Shown here: positions 37,269 through 44,181 of the stretch, in pieces | Position numbering within the stretch: the stretch's first letter is position 1 | How the letters are laid out: each line of letters begins with the position of its first letter | Assembly (NCBI RefSeq): GCF_900626285.1 | Contig: NZ_LR131148.1 | Location: 396,891-460,890 of the forward strand | Reading direction: 5' to 3' | Length of the DNA stretch: 64,000 nucleotides | Source: Intestinimonas massiliensis (ex Afouda et al. 2020) | GTDB lineage: Bacteria; Bacillota; Clostridia; Oscillospirales; Oscillospiraceae | Translations under genes and position numbers: made by a program | The notes under the pieces: generated by a model | The model's database searches: none | The model's input: the letters and a program-made list of their open reading frames with translations, nothing else | Told to the model about the DNA's origin: nothing

Positions 37269-38873
37269 TTATTTTTCGCTCTCCAGAGCGGCGGACACAA
37301 AGCCATGGAAGATGGGGTGAGGCCGGTTGGGACGGCTCTTGAACTCCGGATGGAACTGGACTCCCAGGAAGAAGGGGTGGTCCTTCAGCTCCACCGCCTC
37401 CACCAGCCGGCCGTCAGGGGAGGTGCCGCTGAGGGTCAGGCCGGCTTCTTCCAGGTCCTGGCGGTAGTCGTTGTTGAACTCATAGCGGTGGCGGTGACGC
37501 TCGTGGATGAGGGACTGGCCGTAGCACCGCTCCAGCAGGCTGTCCGGCGCAGTCTGGCAGGGCCAGCTGCCCAGCCGCAGCGTGCCGCCCTTGTCGATGG
37601 AGTCGCTCTGACCGGGCATGAAGTCGATGACCTTATAGGGACAGTCCGGGTCAAACTCCCCGGAGTTGGCGCCGTTCATGCCGGCCACATCCCGGGCAAA
37701 CTCGATGACCGCTGTCTGCATTCCCAGGCAGATGCCCAGATAGGGCACCTTGTGGGTCCGGGCGTACTGGGCGGCCAGCACCATCCCCTCGATGCCCCGG
37801 CTGCCGAAGCCGCCGGGCACCAGGATGCCGTCTGCTCCGGCCAGGATCTGACCGCAGGTCTCGGGGGTGATGGTCTCGGAATCCACCCACCGGATATCCA
37901 CCCGGGTCCGAAGGGCATAGCCGGCGTGGCGCAGGGCCTCGGCCACGGAGAGATAGGCGTCGTGGAGCTGGACGTACTTGCCCACCAGGGCGATGGTCAC
38001 CGTCCGGTCCTGCTGGCGGATCCGCTCCACCAGGCCGCGCCACTCGGTCAGGTCGGGGGCGGGGGCGTCGATGTGGAGCTGGCGGCACACCACCTCGGAG
38101 AAGTGGGCCTGCTCCAGCATCAGGGGAGCCTCATACAGGTTGGGCAGGGTGATATTCTCGATGACGCAGTCCCGCTTCACGCCGCAGAAGCCGGAGATCT
38201 TTTCAAAGATGCTCTCGTCCCGGATGGGCTCGTCGCACCGCAGCACGATGATGTCGGGGGAGATGCCGAAGCCCTGCAGCTCCTTCACCGAGTGCTGGGT
38301 GGGCTTGGACTTGTGCTCCCCGGAGGCCCGCAGATAGGGTACCAGGGTCACGTGGATGTAGAGGGCGTTGTCCCGGCCCACCTCCCGGCCCACCTGGCGG
38401 ATGGCCTCCAGGAAGGGCTGACTCTCGATGTCGCCGGTGGTGCCGCCGATCTCGGTGATGACCACGTCGGCGTCGGTCTTGCGGCCCACGCTGTAGATGA
38501 AGTGCTTGATCTCGTCGGTGATGTGGGGGATGGTCTGTACTGTACCGCCCAGGTACTCCCCCCGGCGCTCCTTGGAGATCACGTTGGAGTAGACCCGGCC
38601 GGTGGTCAGGTTGGAATACTGGTTCAGGTCCTCATCAATGAACCGCTCATAGTGGCCCAGATCCAGGTCTGTCTCCGCACCGTCCTCCGTGACGAATACC
38701 TCGCCGTGCTGATAGGGGCTCATGGTGCCCGGGTCCACGTTGATATAGGGGTCCAGCTTTTGGGCTGCCACCTTCAGCCCCCGGGCCTTCAGCAGCCGGC
38801 CCAGAGAGGCGGCGGTAATGCCCTTGCCCAGACCGGATACCACGCCGCCGGTCACAAAAATGTATTTCGTCAC
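37269..38873 (-). CDS. pyrG: CTP synthase
   Basis: 534 residues from GTG 38873, with GAAAGGAG 8 bases upstream and the protein opening [17 protein letters not shown]. The synthase half (1-265) holds this P-loop and [11 protein letters not shown]; the glutaminase half has the oxyanion strand and nucleophile in GICLGMQ. It aminates UTP to CTP. A structured leader between promoter and start suggests pyrimidine-dependent control. It is separated from the pyrC-D operon by 8 kb. Confidence 0.98.
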   Translation of the reverse strand: MTKYIFVTGGVVSGLGKGITAASLGRLLKARGLKVAAQKLDPYINVDPGTMSPYQHGEVFVTEDGAETDLDLGHYERFIDEDLNQYSNLTTGRVYSNVISKERRGEYLGGTVQTIPHITDEIKHFIYSVGRKTDADVVITEIGGTTGDIESQPFLEAIRQVGREVGRDNALYIHVTLVPYLRASGEHKSKPTQHSVKELQGFGISPDIIVLRCDEPIRDESIFEKISGFCGVKRDCVIENITLPNLYEAPLMLEQAHFSEVVCRQLHIDAPAPDLTEWRGLVERIRQQDRTVTIALVGKYVQLHDAYLSVAEALRHAGYALRTRVDIRWVDSETITPETCGQILAGADGILVPGGFGSRGIEGMVLAAQYARTHKVPYLGICLGMQTAVIEFARDVAGMNGANSGEFDPDCPYKVIDFMPGQSDSIDKGGTLRLGSWPCQTAPDSLLERCYGQSLIHERHRHRYEFNNDYRQDLEEAGLTLSGTSPDGRLVEAVELKDHPFFLGVQFHPEFKSRPNRPHPIFHGFVSAALESEK

Positions 38874-38891
38874 AGTGAGGACTCCTTTCCC

Positions 38892-38940
38892 AAATAAAGG
38901 GACAGAGAGTCCCAGAATGCCATCCGGGACGTCTCTGTCC
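38892..38940 (-). promoter_or_regulatory. pyrG: leader terminator (candidate attenuator) of pyrG
   Basis: On the minus strand GGACAGAG (38940-38933) pairs with CTCTGTCC (38907-38900), continued by GTCCC/GGGAC after a small internal mismatch, followed by CTTTATTT. The same segment 38938-38932 can pair instead with 38951-38945 (TCTCTGT) at the extreme 5' end, which would be mutually exclusive, but the start site may leave part of that arm untranscribed. Confidence 0.55.
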
Positions 38941-38952
38941 TTGAACAGAGAT

Positions 38953-38981
38953 ATGATACCCTCAGCTTTGCAACATGTCAA
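38953..38981 (-). promoter_or_regulatory. pyrG: sigma-A promoter of pyrG
   Basis: On the minus strand perfect TTGACA (38981-38976), 17 bases, TATCAT (38958-38953), about 80 bases before the GTG start. Confidence 0.75.
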
Positions 38982-39017
38982 TACAAAAATTTCATATTTT
39001 CAAAGCGCTTTTTCGGG

Positions 39018-39149
39018 CTATTCTCTGAGCAGCCTGCGCAGTTGACGGCCCTGGGGACTGTCCGGACGGCTCACTGCCCGCAGGAAGGCCCGGGGGTTGG
39101 CGCAGAACAGGGTGATGCACGCGGCGGTCCGCCGAAGAAATCGCTTCAT
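39018..39149 (-). CDS. small arginine-rich protein (unknown)
   Basis: 43 residues, ATG 39149, stop TAG 39018-39020, with GGGAGGG 6 bases upstream. It starts MKRFLRRTAACITLFCANPRAF and is strongly basic at both ends (9 Arg), with a short hydrophobic middle. I know no family. The good ribosome site is the main support; no promoter is evident, and pyrG's promoter lies just downstream on the same strand. Confidence 0.4.
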   Translation of the reverse strand: MKRFLRRTAACITLFCANPRAFLRAVSRPDSPQGRQLRRLLRE

Positions 39150-39341
39150 CACATTCCCTCCCGCTGCCAGTATACGGCGGGAGGAATGTCGGAATCTGGC
39201 GGATCAAGGGGGCTTTAGGGGTAAGATTTTAGCTGCCTTTTACCATATCTTGATAGAAAGCGCGCCGGGAAACTGCTATCCTGTTCTCATAAAGGCCAGC
39301 TGTGTTTCGGAAATTGATCTGAACGGAAAGGGGTTTTTTCT

Positions 39342-39536
39342 GTGATTCCTTGTCAAAAGAGCTGTTCGGCCTACTGTGAGGGCTGCCACAAGAACTGCGC
39401 CCAGTGGGCGGTATTTCAGACGCGGCTGCGGGCGGAGCGCCAGGCCAAGAAGGACTACTTAAAATATTACAATGAGCTGTGCGGAGCGGTGACCCGTCAA
39501 TTCCGGGCCATCGGGGCCTACTGTGCGGCTCGTTGA
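39342..39536 (+). CDS. small cysteine-rich protein (unknown)
   Basis: 64 residues from GTG 39342, with GAAAGGGG about 10 bases upstream. The N-terminus packs CQKSCSAYCEGCHKNC (five Cys), a likely zinc or iron-sulfur site, then a basic helix (RLRAERQAKKDYLKYYNE) with two more Cys near the end. I recall similar short proteins in gut Clostridia, without function. A strong terminator follows, shared with the convergent MocR gene. Confidence 0.65.
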   Translation: MIPCQKSCSAYCEGCHKNCAQWAVFQTRLRAERQAKKDYLKYYNELCGAVTRQFRAIGAYCAAR

Positions 39537-39546
39537 TTGAGATAGG

Positions 39547-39589
39547 AAAGCCGCCGCTGATGCCGAATGGCGTCAGCGGCGGCTTTTTG
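39547..39589. terminator. bidirectional terminator
   Basis: Arms 39547-39560 and 39573-39586 (14 bp), extended inward by TGCC/GGCG, loop GAAT, followed by T5; between a small plus-strand gene and the MocR gene on minus. Confidence 0.88.
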
Positions 39590-39593
39590 ATGC

Positions 39594-40994
39594 TCAGAAG
39601 CCCCAGGCCAGTTTGAGCTGTTCCAGAGCAGGGGCCATCTCCTGGGCGGCAATGCGGGTATAACCCAGAATGAGGGCGGGAGGGCGGTCGGCAGGGGTGG
39701 GGGACAGGTCATAGGCCGACAGAGGGGAGAGCCCTACCCCTGCCCGGGCGGCCCGCTCCACCAGGTCGGCCTCGCTCCACCGTTTGTCCATCCACAGCAG
39801 CAGGTGGAGCCCCGCGTCTCCGCCGGAAAAAGAGCCGGCCTCCAGCAGGCCGGAGCCCCGGGCGGCGGCCAGCAGAGCTTCCCGCCGGGCCCTGTACCGG
39901 GTGCGGCTGCGGTTGAGGTGCCGCTCAAAGTGACCCCGCTCCATGAACCGGGCCAGGGCGTACTGTTCAAAGGAGGGGACGGTGGAGGAGTAGAACCAGA
40001 AGTCCCGCCGCCATTTCTCCAGCAGGGCGGGGGGCAGCACCATATAGCTCACCCGCAGGGAGGGAGCCAGGGTTTTGGCAAAGGTGTTCAGGTAGATCAC
40101 CCGGCCCCCGCCGTCCAGGCTCTGGAGGGCGGGGATGGGTTTGCCGGAGAAGCGGAACTCACTGTCGTAGTCGTCCTCGATGATATAGCGGTCTGGCTCT
40201 TCCGAGGCCCACCGCAGCAGGGCCTGCCGCCGGGGAGCGGGCATGATGATGCCCAGGGGGAAGTGGTGGGATGGGGTGACATGGACCACCCGCACCTGGC
40301 GGAGGTCCAGCTGGTCCACCCGCAGACCCTGCCTGTCCAGGGAGATGGGCTCCACCCGGGCGCCGCAGCTGGCCAGGATACGGTGGGTCTTTCCGTATCC
40401 CGGGTCCTCCACGCCGTAGGCGCCCTGCCGGCCCAGCAGCTGGACCAGCAGGCCGATGAGGGTCTCCGACCCGGCCCCCACCACGATCTGGTCCGGGTGG
40501 GCCCGGATGCCACGGAAGCGGTAGAGGTGTCCTGCGATGGCCTGCCGCAGCTCAGGCACTCCCTGGGGATGGGGGGCGGAGAGCAGACGGTCCTCCTGCT
40601 CGGACAGTACCTCCCGCATGAGCTTGGCCCAGGTGGAGAAGGGGAACAGGGAGGTGTCCACGCCGCCGGTGGAGAAGTCCCAGCGGAAGGCGGGCCTTAC
40701 CGGCTCCCGCAGGTCGGGGGAGGGGGAAGGTTCCGGCGGCTGAGGCTCCTGGGCCCCGGCCTGGACAAAAAAGCCCCGCCTGGCCTCCGAGCGGAGATAG
40801 CCCTCCGCCAGCAGCTGGTCGTAGGCCCCCTCCACCGTCACCACGCTCACCTTTAAATGGGCGGCCAGAGCGCGTTTGGAGGGCAGCCGGGCCCCGGCCT
40901 TCAGCTGCCCGGTCTCGATCTCGCCCCGGATGTGGCGGTAGAGCTGTTCGTACAACGGCCGGCGGTCCCCGGCATCCAGAATGGGTGTGAGCAT
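39594..40994 (-). CDS. MocR/PdxR-type GntR regulator with aminotransferase domain
   Basis: 466 residues, ATG 40994 with GGGAGG 7 bases upstream. A GntR winged helix (about 12-78, PLYEQLYRHIRGEIETGQLKAGARLPSKR) is fused to a fold-type I aminotransferase domain (about 105-460) with YIIEDDYDSEFR and the PLP Lys in LNTFAKTLAPSLRVSY. MocR proteins sense PLP or amino compounds, and many control vitamin B6 synthesis. No pdx gene lies nearby, so the target is unknown; sigG is divergent. Confidence 0.92.
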   Translation of the reverse strand: MLTPILDAGDRRPLYEQLYRHIRGEIETGQLKAGARLPSKRALAAHLKVSVVTVEGAYDQLLAEGYLRSEARRGFFVQAGAQEPQPPEPSPSPDLREPVRPAFRWDFSTGGVDTSLFPFSTWAKLMREVLSEQEDRLLSAPHPQGVPELRQAIAGHLYRFRGIRAHPDQIVVGAGSETLIGLLVQLLGRQGAYGVEDPGYGKTHRILASCGARVEPISLDRQGLRVDQLDLRQVRVVHVTPSHHFPLGIIMPAPRRQALLRWASEEPDRYIIEDDYDSEFRFSGKPIPALQSLDGGGRVIYLNTFAKTLAPSLRVSYMVLPPALLEKWRRDFWFYSSTVPSFEQYALARFMERGHFERHLNRSRTRYRARREALLAAARGSGLLEAGSFSGGDAGLHLLLWMDKRWSEADLVERAARAGVGLSPLSAYDLSPTPADRPPALILGYTRIAAQEMAPALEQLKLAWGF

Positions 40995-41033
40995 AAGCGT
41001 GCCTCCCGACTGACCTGATCAGATTTCCTGTTT

Positions 41034-41062
41034 AGTATAAACAAGACCAGACCAAATAGCAA
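41034..41062 (-). promoter_or_regulatory. promoter of the MocR gene with internal direct repeat
   Basis: On the minus strand TTGCTA (41062-41057), 17 bases, TATACT (41039-41034). The spacer holds GGTCTGGTCT, a tandem 5-mer that could be part of a MocR site for autoregulation. Confidence 0.55.
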
Positions 41063-41125
41063 CGGGGAGGGGCGAAGTCCATCGAAAGCGGTCTGACGAT
41101 AAAAAATATACCCCCCGGCCCTGCC

Positions 41126-41154
41126 GTATGAAAGGGTCTGCCGCGGAAATACTG
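41126..41154 (+). promoter_or_regulatory. sigG: sigma-F-like promoter of sigG
   Basis: GTATG (41126-41130; family GYWTA) and GGAAATACTG (41145-41154; matches GGnnAnAMTR at every fixed position) stand 14 bases apart, 32 bases before the GTG. Bacillus sigG is transcribed by sigma-F, so the site fits biology. Confidence 0.55.
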
Positions 41155-41185
41155 AACACAGATTCCGAGGCAAGGGGGCAGAACT

Positions 41186-41956
41186 GTGCAGGGAAAGGTA
41201 GAGATCTGCGGCGTCAACACGTCAAAACTGAAGGTGCTGAAAAACGAGGAGACCATGGAGCTGCTCCGCCGCACCAAGCAGGGGGACATGGAGGCCCGGG
41301 AACAGCTCATTGCCGGCAACCTGCGCCTGGTGCTCTCTGTGATCCAGAAGTTCTCCAACCGGGGCGAGAACGTGGACGACCTGTTCCAGGTGGGGTGCAT
41401 CGGCCTCATCAAGGCCATTGACAACTTCAACATCGACATGGACGTGCGCTTTTCCACCTACGGCGTGCCCATGATCGTGGGGGAGATCCGGCGGTATCTC
41501 CGGGACAACTCCACCATGCGGGTATCCCGCTCCATGCGGGACACCGCCTACCGGGTGCTTCAGGCCAAGGAGAAGTTCATGGCCGAGCACCAGCGGGAGC
41601 CCAGCATCGACGAGATCGCCAAGATGCTGGAGCTGAAGCGGGAGGACGTGGTGTTTGCCCTGGACGCGGTGCTGGACCCGGTGTCCCTCTATGAGCCGGT
41701 GTATGACCACGGCGGGGACACCATCTGCGTCATGGATCAGGTGAAGGATTCCAAGAACACCGATGAGAGCTGGCTGGAGCACATCGCCCTGAAGGAGGCC
41801 ATGGCCCGGCTCACCGATCGGGAGCGGCACATTCTGGCCCTGCGGTTCTTCCAGGGCAAGACCCAGATGGAGGTGTCCGCCGAGGTGGGCATCTCCCAGG
41901 CCCAGGTCTCAAGATTGGAAAAGAATGCGATCAATCAGATCAAAAAGAATATCTGA
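41186..41956 (+). CDS. sigG: RNA polymerase sporulation sigma factor SigG
   Basis: 256 residues from GTG 41186 with AAGGGGG upstream. The conserved N-terminal EICGVNTSKLKVLKNEE, the region 2 core (NLRLVLSVIQKFSNRGENVDDLFQ at its edges) and region 4 (VGISQAQVSRLEKNA) identify sigma-G rather than sigma-F. It drives late forespore genes such as spoVA and the small acid-soluble proteins. It stands alone, not next to spoIIGA-sigE as in Bacillus. Confidence 0.97.
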   Translation: MQGKVEICGVNTSKLKVLKNEETMELLRRTKQGDMEAREQLIAGNLRLVLSVIQKFSNRGENVDDLFQVGCIGLIKAIDNFNIDMDVRFSTYGVPMIVGEIRRYLRDNSTMRVSRSMRDTAYRVLQAKEKFMAEHQREPSIDEIAKMLELKREDVVFALDAVLDPVSLYEPVYDHGGDTICVMDQVKDSKNTDESWLEHIALKEAMARLTDRERHILALRFFQGKTQMEVSAEVGISQAQVSRLEKNAINQIKKNI

Positions 41957-41973
41957 GGAACGCTGGAAAGCGA

Positions 41974-42003
41974 TTGCCATTCCCGGGTGCGCCGTGATAC
42001 AAT
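41974..42003 (+). promoter_or_regulatory. sigma-A-like promoter for the cyclodeaminase-like gene
   Basis: TTGCCA (41974-41979), 18 bases, TACAAT (41998-42003), 45 bases before the ATG. Confidence 0.5.
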
Positions 42004-42048
42004 AAACAAGATCACAGAACACAGAAATAGAAAGGGGTCCTGTTTCCC

Positions 42049-43131
42049 ATGAGCTTTACACTCCCGCAGTATCACGGGCCTGACTTTGAGCAGGCGCAGC
42101 TGAAGAACGCACCTGACGTGACGTTCCAGCCCGCCCCCATGGACGGCGTGGCGCCGGAGGGGTATCATGCCACCAGCATTTTCCCGGAGTATTTCAAAGT
42201 AAACGGGACCTGGCTGCTGGCGGAGGAGAGCCGGATGGACTGCGTGGCCGCCCTGCGGGACGGAAAGATCGCAGTGGTGGAGTTCCGCAACCTGAAGGCC
42301 GGTGAGCCGGTGGTGGTGGGCCGCACGGAGGACGGCTCCCAGGGCATCTATATTTATGCCAATGGCTTCAATGAGGAGAAGGGGGAGCAGGAGACCTTTT
42401 CTTTCCGGCAGGGCCGCTCCCGTGAGACGGCCTACTCCATGGACTACGATTCCATCTATGAGCTGCTGCGCTATGAGAAGGACCATGGCCGCATCCTGTG
42501 GGTGATGGGTCCCGCCTGCGCCTTCGACCACGACGCCCGGGACGCCTTTGCCGCTCTGGTGCGGGGCGGCTATGTCCACGGCGTGCTGGCGGGCAACGCC
42601 CTGGCCACCCACGATCTGGAGGCGGGCTATCTCCGCACCGCCCTGGGCCAGGATATCTACACCCAGAAGAGCATGCCCAACGGCCACTATAACCATATCG
42701 ACACCATCAACGCCGTCCGGCTGGCCGGCTCCACCGCCGCCTTTGTCAACTCCGGCAAGGTGAAGGATGGCATCATCTACGAGTGCGTGAAGCATGATGT
42801 GCCCTTTGTGCTGGTGGGTTCCGTCCGGGACGACGGCCCCCTGCCTGAGGTGTACGGCAACGTGTACGAGGGCCAGGACGCCATGCGCAATCTGGTGAAA
42901 GATGCCACCACTGTTATCTGCATGGCCTCCACCCTCCATACAGTGGCCACCGGCAACATGACCCCCTCCTACCGGGTGGTGAACGGGGTGGTACGCCCGG
43001 TGTACTTCTACTCAGTGGATGTGTCGGAGTTCGCGGTGAACAAACTGCGGGACCGGGGCAGCCTGTCGGTGCGCACCATCGTCACCAACGTACAGGATTT
43101 CGTGGTCAATGTCCGCAAGGGCGTTATGTAA
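42049..43131 (+). CDS. archaeal-type ornithine cyclodeaminase-like protein (LOR/SDH, TIGR00300-like)
   Basis: 360 residues, ATG 42049 after AAAGGGG. From residue 150 on it matches the conserved part of the LOR/SDH (ArgZ/AgrE C-terminal) family as I know it: GGYVHGVLAGNALATHDLE, GHYNHIDTINAVRLAGS, GIIYECVKHDVPFVLVGSVRDDGPLP and the tail VNKLRDRGS. Archaeal members convert ornithine to proline with bound NAD. The N-terminal 140 residues look like the family's small domain. The substrate here is inferred, and arginine or proline genes are not adjacent. Confidence 0.72.
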   Translation: MSFTLPQYHGPDFEQAQLKNAPDVTFQPAPMDGVAPEGYHATSIFPEYFKVNGTWLLAEESRMDCVAALRDGKIAVVEFRNLKAGEPVVVGRTEDGSQGIYIYANGFNEEKGEQETFSFRQGRSRETAYSMDYDSIYELLRYEKDHGRILWVMGPACAFDHDARDAFAALVRGGYVHGVLAGNALATHDLEAGYLRTALGQDIYTQKSMPNGHYNHIDTINAVRLAGSTAAFVNSGKVKDGIIYECVKHDVPFVLVGSVRDDGPLPEVYGNVYEGQDAMRNLVKDATTVICMASTLHTVATGNMTPSYRVVNGVVRPVYFYSVDVSEFAVNKLRDRGSLSVRTIVTNVQDFVVNVRKGVM

Positions 43132-43150
43132 CAGCAGAGAGAAAAAGCGA

Positions 43151-43188
43151 CAGGGCCGCGCCGTTTGGCGCGGCCCTGTAAATCTTTT
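43151..43188 (+). terminator. terminator after the cyclodeaminase-like gene
   Basis: A 12 bp GC-rich stem (43151-43162 with 43167-43178) around GTTT, followed by TAAATCTTTT. Confidence 0.8.
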
Positions 43189-43198
43189 GTAAAATCCA

Positions 43199-43227
43199 TT
43201 GCTATTGTGGGGAAAATAACGTAAACT
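43199..43227 (+). promoter_or_regulatory. sigma-A-like promoter for ppx-ppk1
   Basis: TTGCTA (43199-43204), 17 bases, TAAACT (43222-43227), 31 bases before the GTG start. Confidence 0.5.
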
Positions 43228-43257
43228 AAGCCAAGTGTGAGAAAGGGGGACGGGGCC

Positions 43258-44181
43258 GTGAAGTGCGGAATCGTGGACGTGGGCTCCAATACCATCCGCC
43301 TGTCCATTTACCACTGGGAGGGGCAGACCTTCAAGCTCCTGATGAACAAGAAGGAAATGGCGGGACTGGCGGGCTATATCAAAAACGGCGTGCTCTCCGA
43401 CAGCGGCATCCTGGTGGCCTGCCGGGTGCTGGCGGGGTTCAAGGCCCTGCTGCGGAACTTCGATATCGACCAGCTCTATGTGTTCGGTACCGCGTCGCTG
43501 CGGAACATCGTCAACACCGAGGAGGCACTGGAGACCATCCAGGCGGTGACCGGCCTCCAGGTGGAGGTGCTCTCCGGGGCGGAGGAGGCGTCCTTCTCCT
43601 TCCTGGGCGCCACGGTGGGAGGCGGCGCTCCCGGCTGCGGGCTGCTGGCGGATATCGGCGGCGGCTCCACCGAGCTGGTGACCTACCGGGACGGCGCTAT
43701 CACCTCCGGCTGTTCTCTGCCCATGGGCTCGCTGTCCCTCTTTACCAAATATGTCTCCGGCCTGTTTCCCACCAAGGAGGAGCGGAAGGCCATCCGAGCT
43801 CAGGTGGAGGAGGAGCTGGAGAAGGCCAGGATCGCCGGCCTGCGGTGCAGACACCTGACCGGCGTGGGCGGCACCATCCGGGCGGCGGCCAAGCTGTGCA
43901 ACGACCTGTCCGGGGCGGACCCGGACAACCGGATCATTCCGGTGGGGGAGATCAGGTCTCTCTATAAGGACCTGAAGAAGGGGGACCGGGACACTTTGCG
44001 GCAGATCCTGCGATCGGTGCCCGACCGGGTCCACACCATTCTGCCCGGCCTGGCCATCCTGACCGCCGTTCTGCGGGCCTACCAGGTGGAGACTGTGTCG
44101 GTGAGCACCTGCGGCGTGCGGGAGGGCTATCTGCTCAACCGCGTGATAGGAGTGAACAATCAGCATGACGAAGGAAATTGA
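43258..44181 (+). CDS. Ppx/GppA family phosphatase
   Basis: 307 residues from GTG 43258 (GAAAGGGGGA 7 bases upstream). ASKHA-type fold with phosphate loops IVDVGSNTIRL near the start and LLADIGGGSTELV at about residue 130. Exopolyphosphatases of this family shorten polyphosphate; related enzymes cleave pppGpp. At about 300 residues it lacks the C-terminal helical domain of long Ppx. It overlaps ppk1 by 17 bases, so making and breaking polyphosphate are coupled in one transcript. Confidence 0.9.
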   Translation: MKCGIVDVGSNTIRLSIYHWEGQTFKLLMNKKEMAGLAGYIKNGVLSDSGILVACRVLAGFKALLRNFDIDQLYVFGTASLRNIVNTEEALETIQAVTGLQVEVLSGAEEASFSFLGATVGGGAPGCGLLADIGGGSTELVTYRDGAITSGCSLPMGSLSLFTKYVSGLFPTKEERKAIRAQVEEELEKARIAGLRCRHLTGVGGTIRAAAKLCNDLSGADPDNRIIPVGEIRSLYKDLKKGDRDTLRQILRSVPDRVHTILPGLAILTAVLRAYQVETVSVSTCGVREGYLLNRVIGVNNQHDEGN

